In this document: in pieces, positions 51,201 through 62,369 of the stretch
Layout of the letters: each line of letters begins with the position of its first letter
How positions within the stretch are numbered: the stretch's first letter is position 1
NCBI GenBank assembly: GCA_958450365.1
Contig: CAUEEP010000868.1
Span: 248,001-312,000 of the forward strand
Source of the DNA: Mesorhabditis belari
Taxonomy: Eukaryota > Nematoda > Chromadorea > Rhabditida > Rhabditidae
DNA: 64,000 nt
Reading direction: 5' to 3'
Notes under the pieces: model-generated
Seen by the model: only the letters and a program-made list of their open reading frames with translations
Databases searched by the model: none
Told to the model about the DNA's origin: nothing
Made by a program: the position numbers and the translations under genes

Positions 51201-54200
51201 GCCAAGATGCCTAGATGCAAGATAAGTTGAGCTTTAAGTAAGAACTGTTGCCCATACAGTGAGGTTTCTAGTGTTAAACTTTTGTAAATGAAACTGACCT
51301 TGATTGTCTTCACTCAACAGGGTTAGGTTGAGTCACAAAATCTCTCCATTTGTTTGGGATTACTTTCGAAATTCGGATTTCTAAATGGTCGAATGGACCC
51401 CAGACAGTGCCAGGACATAAAAAGCGACTGACTGATGAGAGCAATTAGAATCCTTCTCCACCCCTCCATTCACCATTCCCTCCACCATTTCCCCCCTCAG
51501 ATTCAAGGGCAAAGCAGTTACACAAATGCTCATAAATCATTAGTAAAGGAGGAAAAATGTAGGTTTCAAATGGGTCAAAACATTGACCATCTTTAACCGT
51601 TAATCGTTATATATAAAAATAAAATCTCTGTCCGTCTGTCTGTCCATCCGTCTTTCTGTTTGTTCGCTTTTGTTAAAATCGGCGGAAATGAAGGGAACTT
51701 TTGGTCGAACCTCTACATCCAAATACAAAACTTTTTTGTGTTACCACTTCTTTTTGGATCAGTCGTTTTTTCGAAACCCACAAAGCTGCCAGTACTTTGC
51801 CTGACTTGACTTTCCGCGTAAAACTAAACTGATTTCTATGTATCAGACAGGAATTAGCTTGTAGAAACAAACACCAGAAACTTTTGTCTTTTAAATTCTA
51901 GAATTCCAGAATTTTAAATTCTTTTAAATTCCATTGATCTCTCCATTTCTTTGTCTTAAATGTCATTTCTTTGTCTTAAATGAAAGCCGATGGGCGCCAA
52001 TTTTATGATCATTTCAAGAGTGTCTGTCAGAAATAAATTCGATCAACGAATGATTGAATCTTATTTGAAAATAAAAGAGATTGATTCGAAAGAATGGAAT
52101 GGAAAGAATGGAATTGAAAGAAAAGAATTGAAAGAAAAGAATGAAAAGTTTAGTTTCAAATAAATAGGAATTTCAGATTGCCACTTATCGAGGCGGTGAC
52201 TCATTTTTGGTATTGACTGATGGGGATACGAGGAAAATTCACGAGTTGGCGAGTAAAAGTGAGGGAGATCTGGGAGATCTATAATTGGATTTCTGAATCT
52301 GAATATCTGAATCTGAATCTGATAACTGAATCTTTTCAAATTCAACACGAATTTCAACTTTCAACCTATGTCTCTAGGTACGGATGGTGGAGAAGCTGTG
52401 GCGTTGCAGTATCTCTTGCAGAACTACAAAGATGTGGCTGAGCCGAGTGTGACAAGAGCGGATTCGTGGATGGTTTGTGGAAAAGATAAAGATATGAATA
52501 GAGGCTAGATCAGCTAAAAATGCCAATAGCCATACACAGAGCCAAAAAAGAATAGCCAGAATAGCCAGAATAGCCAGAATTCCCGTCAAATTTCAGCCAA
52601 TCATCGGTCTAATTGCGGCGTTGTTGATTTTCTTGTTGATACTCGCCATTTTGATTGCACTTTTCCTATCGAGATTTTGCTGTTGCTGCTATAAAAATAA
52701 AAAGGTATTGTATTTAGATTAGATTGTACAATTTGTACAATTGTACATTGTACATTGTACATTGTACAATTTCAGGAGGTCTATCAAGTGAACACAATTC
52801 CCACCTACAAAACGATTGAACCGCTTTATGTCGCTGCGTGAGTTCCAAGAAAACTTTAGCAGCATAAAATAAATAGGATATAGAAACACAAGTTTTAGTC
52901 CAAACGAGCGCTTCCCGATGCATGCAAATGATACAATCTACAGTACTCCTTATTCGGGATCTCCACTACCGTACCCACCACCACCTGGTAGGATAAAAAT
53001 TAAAATTGAGTGGCACTACGGAAGGTCGAAACCGGATCGTGTGGATTGTAGACAAACATGATTGTAGATTGTAGACTTGTAGTGGATTGTAGACGCTCCT
53101 GACTGCCCCACGGTGACAACTTTCTGCTAGCCAGAAACCAGCCGGATGTTTTTCGGCTGTGGGTTTTTCCGGCTGGTTTCTGTTGCCGTGGCGCAGTCGG
53201 GAGCGCGCTTTTCTACGGCCTACACGATCCGGGTTCGACCCTCGTAGTGCTACTCAGATCTCACTTTTTAATTTTTTTTATTTTAAATGGCATAACTAGA
53301 TTATATTTTAAGTCTTTTAAAAAGATTTCGGGTTTTTTGGCCCAAAGATGGCTGAGAAAAAGCCTATACAGACAAAAGGACAGACAGATAGTGTTATATA
53401 GTAGATTTCCGTCGAAAAACAAAAACTAAACAAAAAGCAAATGTCAAAATGACTCTATTGCTAATTTCCGGATGTAAAGTTTTGTTATTTTCACCTTTTC
53501 AACTTTGGCACAGTCAGGAGGGGGGTTGTCTACGGCTCACATGACCCGGGTTTGACTCTGTGTCGTGACTTTTATTTTTAAAAAAATGAAATATGAGATG
53601 CACAACTATATAGGCTTCTAAGCCTAATAAACTAAAAATCATGTAAATCGGCCCAGGGACCCGAGAACAGACAGACAAACGGACGTACTGTAAAGACAGA
53701 CAGACAGGCGGACGGACAGACACTTTCCTTTTATATAGTAGATAGATTGACTATGAGAAGATACTCCGTCAATTGAAATTGCTAATTGAAATTGCTCATC
53801 TTGATGTCAATCAGTCTCTTTCTAGGTGCCTCAAGACCAATCACCCCAGCATCAACTGTTCGCACAACTCGTGTCGTGCCATCGGGTTTCAATAAGGTAT
53901 CAATTTTTATTCTTTGTATTTTACCATTAAAAATATTCAGACTTAAATTTAGCAAAACCTTTCCGATCCCCCATCACCGAGAACCCAGCGCCGACGTGAT
54001 AGAGGAGAAATCGCTGAGAAAAGGGTAGAGAACTGTTAGAGAAGATAAAATTCTAGAAAAATTGATGGATAGAAAAAGTTGGATAGATCAATTAGAGTAA
54101 TTTATGCGGTTTGTAGTCAACACGAGTTCTCGAATCTCCGCAAAGTCAACCATCTCCAATCAGTCCATCCGATCCACCGTCAACGAAAGCACTCCGACGA

Positions 54201-55019
54201 ATCGATCGAGGAGAATATGCTACGAAAGTAGAACTGAATACGAAAAAATTGTACAATATTCATTAAGCCGCTCTCCACTACATCACCAAATCGGATCGAT
54301 AGTCACAGTTTGACAACCGATGTTAAAGTAGTCTTTACCCCGCTTACTATCTAACTGTCCAATTTAAGCCTGTCGCTACTTTGGCAAAGAATAGCCCGGA
54401 GGCTCAAAGAAGAGAATCGGTATATTGTGTGCTGGGAGTTTTCTCGGGAAAATTAACCGATTGATGTGAAAATGAAAAAATTAACGATAGAATGCCTAAG
54501 TGAACAAAGCTTTGATAGAAAAAGTCTATGTTGTATCTGATTTGGATTGAATCCAAATCGGATACAACATATTTGATTCGTTTTAATAGAAAATGGTTTT
54601 AGTCTGTGGCCGGAGAATCGGCGACGTATGTTCTGCCACCGGATGGATCAATCTATTCATCAAGCACCCTACCACATCCACATCATAGAGATGCTTATTT
54701 ACCGCCGATCAATGAGGTGAGTTGATAACTGGATTGAATCTCGGGCTCGGGCTAAAAGCTCGAGCAAATACAGTGAGCCAATGAACACCATGAGCACCTT
54801 TACGCTCGAAAAATGCTCAAACTTACCAAGATAACTTTACGGCGACATAAAAATATCTTTCAGGCTTATGGCACAATCCCACGTCCCTGGATATCCCCGC
54901 CATCTCGAGGAGTTGATGCGTCAACACTTCGCTCATCGATGGCCAGCGACGGGGAATTACCCTTTTTAGACCCAAGACGAAAATTAGAAGTGCAGACACG
55001 AGAGGACTTTATCTATTAG
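45284..55019 (+). CDS. MOLO1-family type I membrane protein
   Basis: Exons 45284-45322, 48517-48603, 48700-48764, 49164-49245, 49544-49651, 52177-52258, 52378-52472, 52597-52704, 52776-52837, 52899-52987, 53826-53896, 53953-54024, 54117-54227, 54603-54716 and 54864-55019 give 446 aa with all phases consistent. Signal peptide: MRLLFFSVIVLVQ. Extracellular part: RLSERTTAKLNFLLNDLRDS, CKCETGC, then YFGLLMITDSKN, AQDSKKIYEQAG and CDHGLLLIYLKDTQQIATYR. This is the TPM-like fold of MOLO1 proteins, which in C. elegans modulate levamisole-type acetylcholine receptors (family knowledge). One membrane span at about 188-210 (LIAALLIFLLILAILIALF) is followed by a Cys cluster and a Pro/Ser-rich cytoplasmic tail of about 220 aa (YPPPPGASRPITPAS, SPQSQPSPISPSDPPS). 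The tail is unusually long for this family and may bind partners. Function in receptor modulation is inferred. Introns of 3.2 and 2.5 kb hold many repeats. Confidence 0.8.
45505..45805 (+). repeat. Tandem AAGCTATTGATCAAATC repeats
   Basis: Six units of about 18 bp at 45508-45625 (AAGCTATTGATCAAATCA variants) and two more at 45768-45805. The ACTCGAGACTCCA boundary occurs after each block, so the whole region was probably duplicated. First intron of the MOLO1-like gene. Confidence 0.75.
45850..45950 (+). repeat. tRNA-derived repeat with tandem insert
   Basis: GGTGGTCTAGTGGATAGTC is A-box-like and TTTCGAGGCCCACCCTCG is B-box-like. Between them are three GTCACTGCTAGACT units in place of an anticodon arm. 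Confidence 0.55.
46823..46965 (+). repeat. Minisatellite, about 33-bp TTCAACTAGGATGTTAGTTTG unit
   Basis: About four tandem units, each with AGGATGTTAGTTTG(TT) and a GGTTTCAACT-type half. Intronic. Confidence 0.75.
47364..47637. repeat. MITE, TACCGTAAATACTGTAATAG termini (copy 2)
   Basis: 274 bp with inverted ends TACCGTAAATACTGTAATAG and CTATTACAGTATTTACGGTA, co-linear with 13655-13928. It is flanked by direct copies of AGGCTAATCAGGATSTTTTT and AAAAGCTTA at 47337-47365 and 47637-47665. Confidence 0.85.
48085..48160 (+). repeat. GAAA/GA purine microsatellite
   Basis: AAAGAGAGAAAGAAAGAAAG and GAGAGAGAGAGGGAGAGAAA runs, then AAGAAATAGAAG units. Intronic. Confidence 0.75.
48180..48425 (-). repeat. 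SINE tail / dispersed repeat copies, reverse orientation
   Basis: Two copies of TATATATAAAGCAGAAGAGA or TATATATAAACAGAAAAGAC followed by TCTGTCCGTCCG. The second continues with GCGCAGCCATTGACAAAAAG and GAGCGGGGCTTAGAT, the reverse complement of the repeat nested at 9000-9137. Confidence 0.65.
49315..49530. repeat. MITE with TACCGTATTTTCTCTAATAG termini
   Basis: 216 bp. The left end TACCGTATTTTCTCTAATAG and right end CTATTAGAGAAAATATAGTA are inverted. It ends 13 bp before the exon at 49544, so its right terminus sits against that exon's polypyrimidine/acceptor region. Confidence 0.8.
49953..50110 (+). repeat. Truncated MITE end with poly-C run
   Basis: It begins TACCATAAACACTCTAATAG, like the MITE termini at 44128 and 49315, then a run of about 14 C. 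It shares GTACAGTCGTGTAGTC with the 13655/47364 family. No matching right end, so it is a chimera or truncated. Confidence 0.55.
50130..52176. other. Intron of the MOLO1-like gene, mostly featureless
   Basis: The distal part of the 2.5-kb intron 49652-52176. It holds A/T-rich sequence, a SINE-tail copy at about 51607-51665 (ATCTCTGTCCGTCTGTC) and a purine-rich GAATGGAAAGAATGGAATT tract at 52075-52145. No exon fits phase between the flanking exons. Confidence 0.45.
52736..52772 (+). repeat. TTGTACA palindromic tandem repeat
   Basis: About five ATTGTAC units filling the intron just before the exon at 52776. Confidence 0.7.
53133..53181. repeat. Inverted repeat next to SINE
   Basis: AGAAACCAGCCGG (53133-53145) pairs with CCGGCTGGTTTCT (53169-53181), immediately before the SINE head. 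Confidence 0.6.
53181..53408 (+). repeat. tRNA-derived SINE, best-preserved copy
   Basis: The head has A box TGGCGCAGTCGGGAGCGCG (53189-53207) and B box GGGTTCGACCCT (53231-53242). The body (TTAAATGGCATAACTAGATT, TTTTTTGGCCCAAAGATGGC) matches the copy at 8893. It ends ACAGACAGATAG...TATATAGTAGA. RNA polymerase III promoter boxes appear intact. It lies in the MOLO1-gene intron 52988-53825. Confidence 0.8.
53503..53745 (+). repeat. tRNA-derived SINE, diverged copy
   Basis: Head TTGGCACAGTCAGGAGG with B box GGGTTTGACTC, then a diverged body and a long GACAGACAGGCGGACGGACA tail ending TATATAGTAGATAG. Same intron and same orientation as the copy at 53181. Confidence 0.75.
54520..54564. repeat. 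Near-perfect palindrome in an intron
   Basis: ATGTTGTATCTGATTTGGAT meets its complement ATCCAAATCGGATACAACAT with almost no loop. It lies about 40 nt upstream of the exon at 54603. Confidence 0.75.
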
Positions 55020-56090
55020 ATGTTTTGTTTCCTTGAATCAAACCCTTATAAAACCTCAACACTCTGAATCTCCGGCTCTTTGTGCTTAGACCGATACGTA
55101 TGATCGTAGCTAGAACGACATGAGTTGACCAAAAATATTTCTGACTAGCTTCGTGCGTTTCTACTTACAGAGCTGCTGCATAAATACCATAAAACAATTT
55201 CAAAACCCAATTTTAAGTTAAAAAAAATCGCTCCTTTTTAACATATATTTTCGTTGTTTTCAGTCACACAAATGACATCTTTTTTTTTGCGCCCACATTG
55301 TCTACATCGGGTCTTTTCTCTCTCTTGCTGTTGTTTTGTTTCGAAAATTTAAGAAAAGCGAATAAAAGTTTAAGAAAAACCTCGCGCAGAATTCAAAAAG
55401 TATACAAAAGTACAAGGAGAAAAAAGCAGAAGTCTTTTATAGTGGTTTATATAGTGGCAAATTCGTGCACTCACAAAGAAAAAGATATTCAATTGAACAA
55501 TTTAAATTTATTTGCACGGTCGTCTTTTTCCGAACGATTCAAAAAGCTTTTTCATTTTTCGTTCTTGTTATCTTAGGGGGTTGGGTGTAGTGTTAGTGTT
55601 TTTAGCTACATCTTTATATTTTATTTAGCACATGGGTGCTATAGTAGTTGCCAGTTGGGGGGCCAGTGTACATTCATCTCTATCGAGCCAAAGCGCACTA
55701 ATGTTTGCTTCTAGGGCTTTTAATGGCGTAGATTCTTAATTTGGTGTTTATTTATTTAAGCCTTAGTGACTGTTTTCTAGCTATTTAAAGCAGTTACTGA
55801 GGTTTTTAGCCTCTTAATTTGGTTTCGCACCTCTAAACCCAGTGAAAATAGAGCCTCTTGAAGACTCAGAATTGTTGCTCAAACTGGCATAAAAATTGTT
55901 CAGAATGGTTTAGAAAGGCTTTTAATGCATTCAGTGCAATTCATTAACCCAGAAAAAGCTTTTAAAACCAGTGGCAAGTTCGAAAAACCGGTGTTTACAA
56001 ACTGTTCCCTCCAACTACTATAGCACCAGCACGTTTTGTGTAATATCTGGACTATTGGCCCTTGATTGTCTATCTCTTTAACAAACCATT
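55020..56090. other. Intergenic region between MOLO1-like and Argonaute genes
   Basis: 3' UTR of the MOLO1-like gene and the Argonaute promoter region. A 92-codon frame at 55298 lacks splice support. No repeat family was recognised. Confidence 0.4.
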
Positions 56091-56102
56091 TATTGACTTG
56101 TA

Positions 56103-56109
56103 TTTTTAG
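56103..56109 (+). promoter_or_regulatory. Candidate spliced-leader acceptor before Argonaute
   Basis: TATTTTTAG ends at 56109, two bases before the ATG at 56112. A leader this short indicates trans-splicing. The preceding GTG is not a start. Confidence 0.6.
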
Positions 56110-56111
56110 TG

Positions 56112-59100
56112 ATGTACACTTGGAAGCGTACCAAACAACCAAACGAAAACGACCGGGACCAAGTCGACAGAGGCGGTCGAGAAGGAGGACGTGGACGAGG
56201 CGGCGGACGAGGCAACTTCCGAGAAGGCGACTTTCCAGATGGTGGACGAGACTATCGCGAATTTGGACGAGGCGGCGGTCGGTGGGGTGGTGGACGAGGT
56301 GGCGGACGTGGAATTCGCGGAGGAAGAGGAGGCTGGGGAGGAGATCGAGGTGGTTGGGGAGGAAGCCGTGGACGATACGATGATGCTCATCAACGAAACC
56401 AAGATGACAGCGGATCCGAGAGAGCCAGCATCGCCAACCTGCAGCGAGCGAAGTCACTCTCAACGGATTCGGATTTAGCCGAACGTATGGAATGTCTCAG
56501 TGGTATGGTTTAGATGAACTTTTAGAGATTTAGATCTTTGAATAGTATTAGGCATTAAGTCTTGCTCAGTTTGACTTGTCATAATAATCTATAGGTTTAT
56601 GCTTAGGTTTAAAGAGGAATGAAATTAGATCATCCAATAAGATTGGTTCCTTAGCTAGCAGCTGCGTAGTTAAGATTATTGTATTGTAGTCACCTAAGCA
56701 ATCAGCGTTAAAAAAGCGTAGTGATTTTCAGATACGATTTTCTTATTTTAGTTTCGAGCACATCCGACGGAACAACGACTTATTCTACAACTGAAGAGGA
56801 GGTGCTCAGTGTTGTCTCGGAATCTGAGTTCAAGTCAAGCAATTCTCAACTCGATTTGCTCTCGCAAGGCGAAGCTGCCGACCCATTTGCTCCAATTGTG
56901 TACGCAGAGAAGATTCATCCACGGATTGAGCCAGCTAACCGAACTGGAATGGAAGTGGTGAGAGTTAACGTTTATATCATTCAATTCTCTTGGTTGTTTA
57001 GGTGAAGCTTGTAACAAACATCTTTCCAATTCGTACCGATCCAAATCGTGAGGTCTACCGCTACGACGTGAGTGCTGACTTGGTGACGGGCGTTGAAACA
57101 AGAAACAGGAATGGAGGAGTGATCTCAATGAATCGAGGACCAAAGGATGAGTAAGGAGTGCTTTTATTTTTGATTTCAACCTTCCGATTTAGTACGCTGA
57201 TGACTCGTCGTTCGGAAGCAGTTCGTGCCGCTCTCAAAGCGGCTTTGGAGGCTTATCGTATTCTCAGCGAAACTGGTGTTACAGTCTTCGATGGAACTAC
57301 TATCCTTTTTTCAAACGAAGATCTCGCTATGGCTCTGAAACCGGTTTGTCTATGGTTTCTTAACATTCTGATTTGTTATTTAGCATAACGGCACTCTCAC
57401 TCTGCCTGTAGCACAGCTTCATCCAAGCATCAGGTCCATCCTTGTTTCAGGAGAAGCAAAGGAAATTCGAATCACGATTCGCCCTTGCACGTAAATTATT
57501 TATTTTTAATAAACAAAAACGATATTTTAGTGATTCAGCTCATCACTTCACTATTGGAGATGCGGAAGCGAAGATTGCCAACGGAGAAAGTGACCGTCCT
57601 CTTCGACAATTTTATGAATTGCTTACCAACGAAGGAGCCCTCAAAAAGTCAGTAACCTAATTTTTATTTAACTCGCTTTTTAGGGGAAGTTATGTCTTCT
57701 ATGGGGCAGGCAAGGCTTTTTTGAAGATCGACAATAGGGATACTTGCTATAATATTGGAAATGGACAAGAACGTCGCCAGGGTCTAACTAAGGTTGCTTT
57801 TCAAAATTTACCTATACGAAACTTTTCAGGGAATCCGCTTCATTGAAGGCGCCGAGTACAAGGAAACCACGCCAGATGCTCGATTAGTGGCGGCCCTTGT
57901 ATTGGATGCGAAGATTGGAACTTTTTACAAGGCGAACGGACTTGTTGAAACAATGTAAGTGACATTTACTTGATCAGTAATATCGATTTTCAGTGCTCAA
58001 CTGAACAGATGGGAAGGTGTTCATCAAGTTCAATGGGATCCGGCTGCAATCAAAAGGACAAACACTTATTTGCGCGGTAAATATTTACCGCTATTTATTT
58101 AGATCATGTAATCCTAGGTCTACGTTTGGAGGTCGCCAATTCAAAGAACAGCTTCATTTGTGCCGGACTTGATTATCGTGACGATTGTGGTCGACTGAGC
58201 TTCAGGACGCTTTTTGATTGTGAGGAGGCAATGTCACCGCACAGCAGACGTCTAATTCCATCGATGGAAAAATATGAAAAACAAGGAATTCGCATTCAGT
58301 AAGCTTTAGTGATGCTTGAAAAATGTTTGTCTTTAGATTTCCCAAGTGGCCTGTGGTGGTTCAACGCGGAAAAGGAAGAGGCAAGGATTCATTCTTCCCG
58401 ATCGAAGTCCTACGAGTCGCACCAAATCAGCGTGTTCCATTGACGAAGTTCCTCTGCAATCCAGAGAAGGCCAGAAAACCCGATGATCGTTGGAATCTGA
58501 TCAAAAACCATCTCGACGAGCTTGATCTTTCAAGGAACTCTCCAATTATGGCTGGGTAGGTTCTATCAAATATTTAGGTCGTCTAAAGTTACCTTTTAAG
58601 ATTTGGCATCTCTGTTGATTCGAAGCCTTTGCAGGTTACTGGCTTCCGTCGGCCTGCTCCGAAAGTTCAATATGGCGAATCGAGATCTGTGCCTACAGAT
58701 TTAAAGAAAGCTGGCTGGAAACAGGGAAAAGAAACTTACACCGAGGGCGCTGTTGTGGACAAGCTGTATGTTAAGTTACAATTAAAAACCGCTTTTCGCT
58801 CTGCATTTGCACAAGTGTATCTTTGCATTTTAGTTACATTGCATGGAATGAAAACCCACGAGTTCTACCACAAATTCAAGCATTTGTCGAGCGCTTCAAG
58901 ATCGAAGCGGACCACAAAGGAATAACAATTCGCTCACTTGAAGTCGAAAATGCGCCAACAAATCTTGACGATGAAGTCCGAACTGGAAATCTATTTGCCA
59001 AGGTTGTCTTAATTGAAAGTAGTTGCTTAATCATCTATTATTCAGGCAAAGAATCAACGCAAAATCCTCGGTGCAAAAGCTACGATCATGATCATCTACA

Positions 59101-60637
59101 TTTCAAGTTTGTTGCTTGTTCCTTTAAACAAAAAATCTTTTAGACAAGTTCGTTGATCCTGCTGGCCGAATTCCAGAAACGAGGTCTCATGGGCTCCTGA
59201 AATTCTTGGAAGCGAAACATCAAATTGTAATGTCGAAAATTGTAGCACACAACGTCTAATTTTAGGTGACGCAACATCTGGCAACGGATACTATCCTCGG
59301 CAAAAAGCAATACGACAACTCAATTAAGCCGATGGATAATGCGACTATGGAGAACATTCTCAACAAGTTCAATTTGAAGGCATTTGGATTAAATTATACG
59401 ATTGTGCCGGAGTCTTTCGCGTGAGTTATATTGTTTGTCTCTCTTAACAGTCTGTTTTCAGAAAAGATCACTGGTTTGGATCAACGCTTATTATGGGTTA
59501 TGACGTCTGCCATCCAACCGGCCAGACAGTCGGCGAACGTGCTCTTGGCTTTGCTGTTGAAAATCCATCGGTGGTTGGGGTAAGTAAATGAAGAAAGTTT
59601 GCCTTAACGATTCACTTTAGTTTGCACACAACGGCTGTGAGAATCGCGATGCGTTTGTCGGTGATTTTGCATTTCAAGAGCCTCTCCGGGAACGGGTTGA
59701 TGATCGCCTCCTAAACGCAAGGACGAAATGGATGCTGAAGTGGTGGCAAAAGCGACGGGACCCTAAATTGCCGGAAAATTTCTTTATTTTCCGTGATGGA
59801 GTCTCGGAAGGACAATATGAAATGGTTAGCGACTTTTATTTTGCTATCAATTATATTTTTTGTTTAGGTTTTGAGTCAAGAATTGGGTGCCATTCAAGAA
59901 GCTTGTGATGAATACGAAGTTGGATACAAGCCAAATTTTCTGCTGGTGGTAGTCACGAAGGTGAGGGGAAACTTTTTGGTCATAACAGTTTCAAAGATAC
60001 TTTTAGCGTCATAACAAACGCTTTTTCAAAGAGGGGAGTAATGGAGCAATTGGAAATCCCGAGGCCCTTACTGTGGTTGATCAAGAAATCGTCAGAACGG
60101 ATCTGACTGAGCTTTTTATTCAGTCGCACCACGCAATTCAGGTTAGTTTAGTTTCAGAGCGTTATCACTTACATTATGTTGTGTTTAGGGAACAGCAAAG
60201 GCGACTCAATATGTTCTTCTCTACAGCTCGGATCCATCAATTACGCAAGATACTCTCCAACCCTTGATTCTGGCTCTCACTTTCCAACACCAGGCATTAA
60301 ACTTTTATGAAAATCAAATATTTTTTGTTTAGATCTGCAATATGCCTGTCTCAATTCCTGAGCCTGTTTATCAATCGGACGAGTGGGCAAAGCGAGGTAA
60401 AGAAGTACAATATTTTTTAAATGTTTTTATTTAAGGCAGTGAATTGCTGAAAACATATCGCGATCTGAAATTCCCGCTGGCTAGGAAAAATGGCGGAGAT
60501 GGACGTGACAAAAGACAACCGGTGAGAAGGTTTTTTTATTGTACTTCACTATTGAGCTTTAGATTGACTGGGAAGAAATGACCAAACGTCTCGGTTATAT
60601 GAACAAGCCTTTGGATGGTGTTCGAGCGAATGCATAA
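56112..60637 (+). CDS. Argonaute with RGG-rich N-terminus, nematode type
   Basis: A small-RNA effector. About 22 exons with introns mostly 40-60 nt; the first are 56112-56502 and 56752-56957, and the stop is TAA 60635-60637. Residues about 20-100 form an RGG/Gly-rich tract (EGGRGRGGGRGN, GRGGGRWGGGRGGGRGIRG), then a Ser-rich acidic linker. The N domain follows (VVKLVTNIFPIRTDPNREVY), then PAZ/MID and PIWI. PIWI motifs: LIMGYDVCHPTGQTVGERAL with the first catalytic Asp, and FFIFRDGVSEGQYEMVL with the second. The segment HAIQGTAKATQYVLLYSS aligns with the YHVLWDD of slicing Argonautes, but the catalytic His is Val. The end resembles nematode WAGO/CSR-1-like proteins (FQHQICNMPVSIPEPVYQSD), and the RGG tract recalls CSR-1. 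Subfamily assignment is inference. Predicted slicing-deficient. Confidence 0.92.
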
Positions 60638-61900
60638 TGTTGTTTCTATTTTATTTTCATTGTAACTTTAATTCCGCTCATTCTGTATGTTGGTGAGCTT
60701 AAATGTGTTTTGGTGTATTTTTGGCCAGTTCGGTTTACAGTTGTTCGTTAAATGGTTATTTGATTTTTGCACAAATCACATTAATGAATTGGCAAACTGA
60801 AGCGAATTCAAGTTTCAAAATGCCTTTGAGGAGATCAATTTCGGAGATTGTCCGGTCGTCAAGAGGGCTTGTGGAATTTGGATTGTGCCGAATAATGTTG
60901 GTCTAGGAGCAGACTTTCTGAAAGATCCGGTTGTGTGGCAAAAATCATGTAGATGGTCTGGGACATTGTCGTTTGCAAGATTTAAGAAAGTTTGGTTACT
61001 TGTTCTTGTATCTGAGTAGGGAAACAGCTAGTTTTGTTTTACCCCTCCTCATAACCATAACATGCTTGCTCACAGCACTCTATCTCTCTGGAAAAATTTC
61101 TGGGTAGGCTTTATCTTTCGATTCATTCAATTAATTTTTATCCTTTTTTAAATACTAATCTTTCAAAACATCCCATTTTATAATTTCACAAAGCTGAAAA
61201 TAATTAAGTGGAAGTCATTATGAAGGCTCTTATGCAACAGACGTTTTCCATACAAAAAGAGGCCTTTGAAAGGTTTAGAACGAACGAAGACAAGGAAAAG
61301 AGAAGCATATCGGAGATTAGGGCATAGCTTTATGTTTTTGAAGAAGAGCGATTCGAGATCCCTCTTTTCCTTACAAGATCCACACAGGATTCGATCTGGG
61401 AATCCCGTTTTCGTATCCCCTTCCCTTTTTCTTTCTGCCCGCACTCCATTCATTTCCGCGGCTTTTCGATCTTTTCCCCTTTTCAAACAAGCCCTCTTTA
61501 TGTCCGACGTGCTTGTTTATTGAGAGATAATATCTATTAGCTAAATCTTTTTATTTTGGCCCATCGTGACCGACGTTTTTGGGAATTATTTTATTCGAGC
61601 TTAGAGAATGTCTACTGTATAATGTAACGTTTTGGAAAAATCTCGACTTTGTACAGTTCTCTTTTTACTCTGATGCTTGAAGTTTAGTTGTACGTTCGGG
61701 AATGTTGAACCCCTTTTTCGTTTCTAGAGCTTGTCAGACCAAATTTGCCTCTGAAAAAATTAAAATATCTACATCTTTTGTCTTTTAATATCTTTGAAAT
61801 ATCTTTTAAATGAGTTTTACCCAACAAATCTACGAGCTTTGAATTGAAAAATTGAATCTACGAACTTTGAATCATCCTGTGACAAAGCCTATAGCATCCC
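60638..61900. other. Argonaute 3' UTR and spacer
   Basis: T-rich 3' UTR followed by non-coding sequence; no exon supported. A 102-codon minus-strand frame at 61178-61486 has no splice partners. Confidence 0.4.
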
Positions 61901-62369
61901 GAAGCCTTAAACTCTTATTTTATTTATTCACAGATGATTAAGTTCAATCCTTTCACCATATTCAACCACATCTATACGGTCTTTGATCCACAAATTTGTC
62001 TGGGTATTGTGAAGATTCGATTGATGACAAAAGGAGGAGGTACTGAAAAATAAGGGGATTTCTCTAGCATAAAACAACCAGCTCATGGATTCACCAGAAA
62101 GAATTCGAGGTTTTGGCTCGGGGTGGTGTTCGGGCGGGTTTTTGGGAGAAAAGGACTGATTAGGGAGAATGGAAATGATGGGGGTGATGATGGGTGAAGA
62201 GGGGAGTCGGGGTGACCATCACAACCTCTCTCCTCACTTCCCATGCCATTAGAGGCGAGGAATGGGTTCTTCCCGAAAAGGGTGAGGAGAAAACGATTCA
62301 CTTAGGAAATAGGAACAAGATTCTTGAAGAAATGTATGGAGATGTTGCAAATTTTGGCTATTAGGCTCT

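Noticed and set aside
61935..62040. Possible exon MIKFNPFTIFNHIYTVF after a TTCACAG site
   Set aside because: Open for about 35 codons only, with no partner exon in phase up- or downstream.
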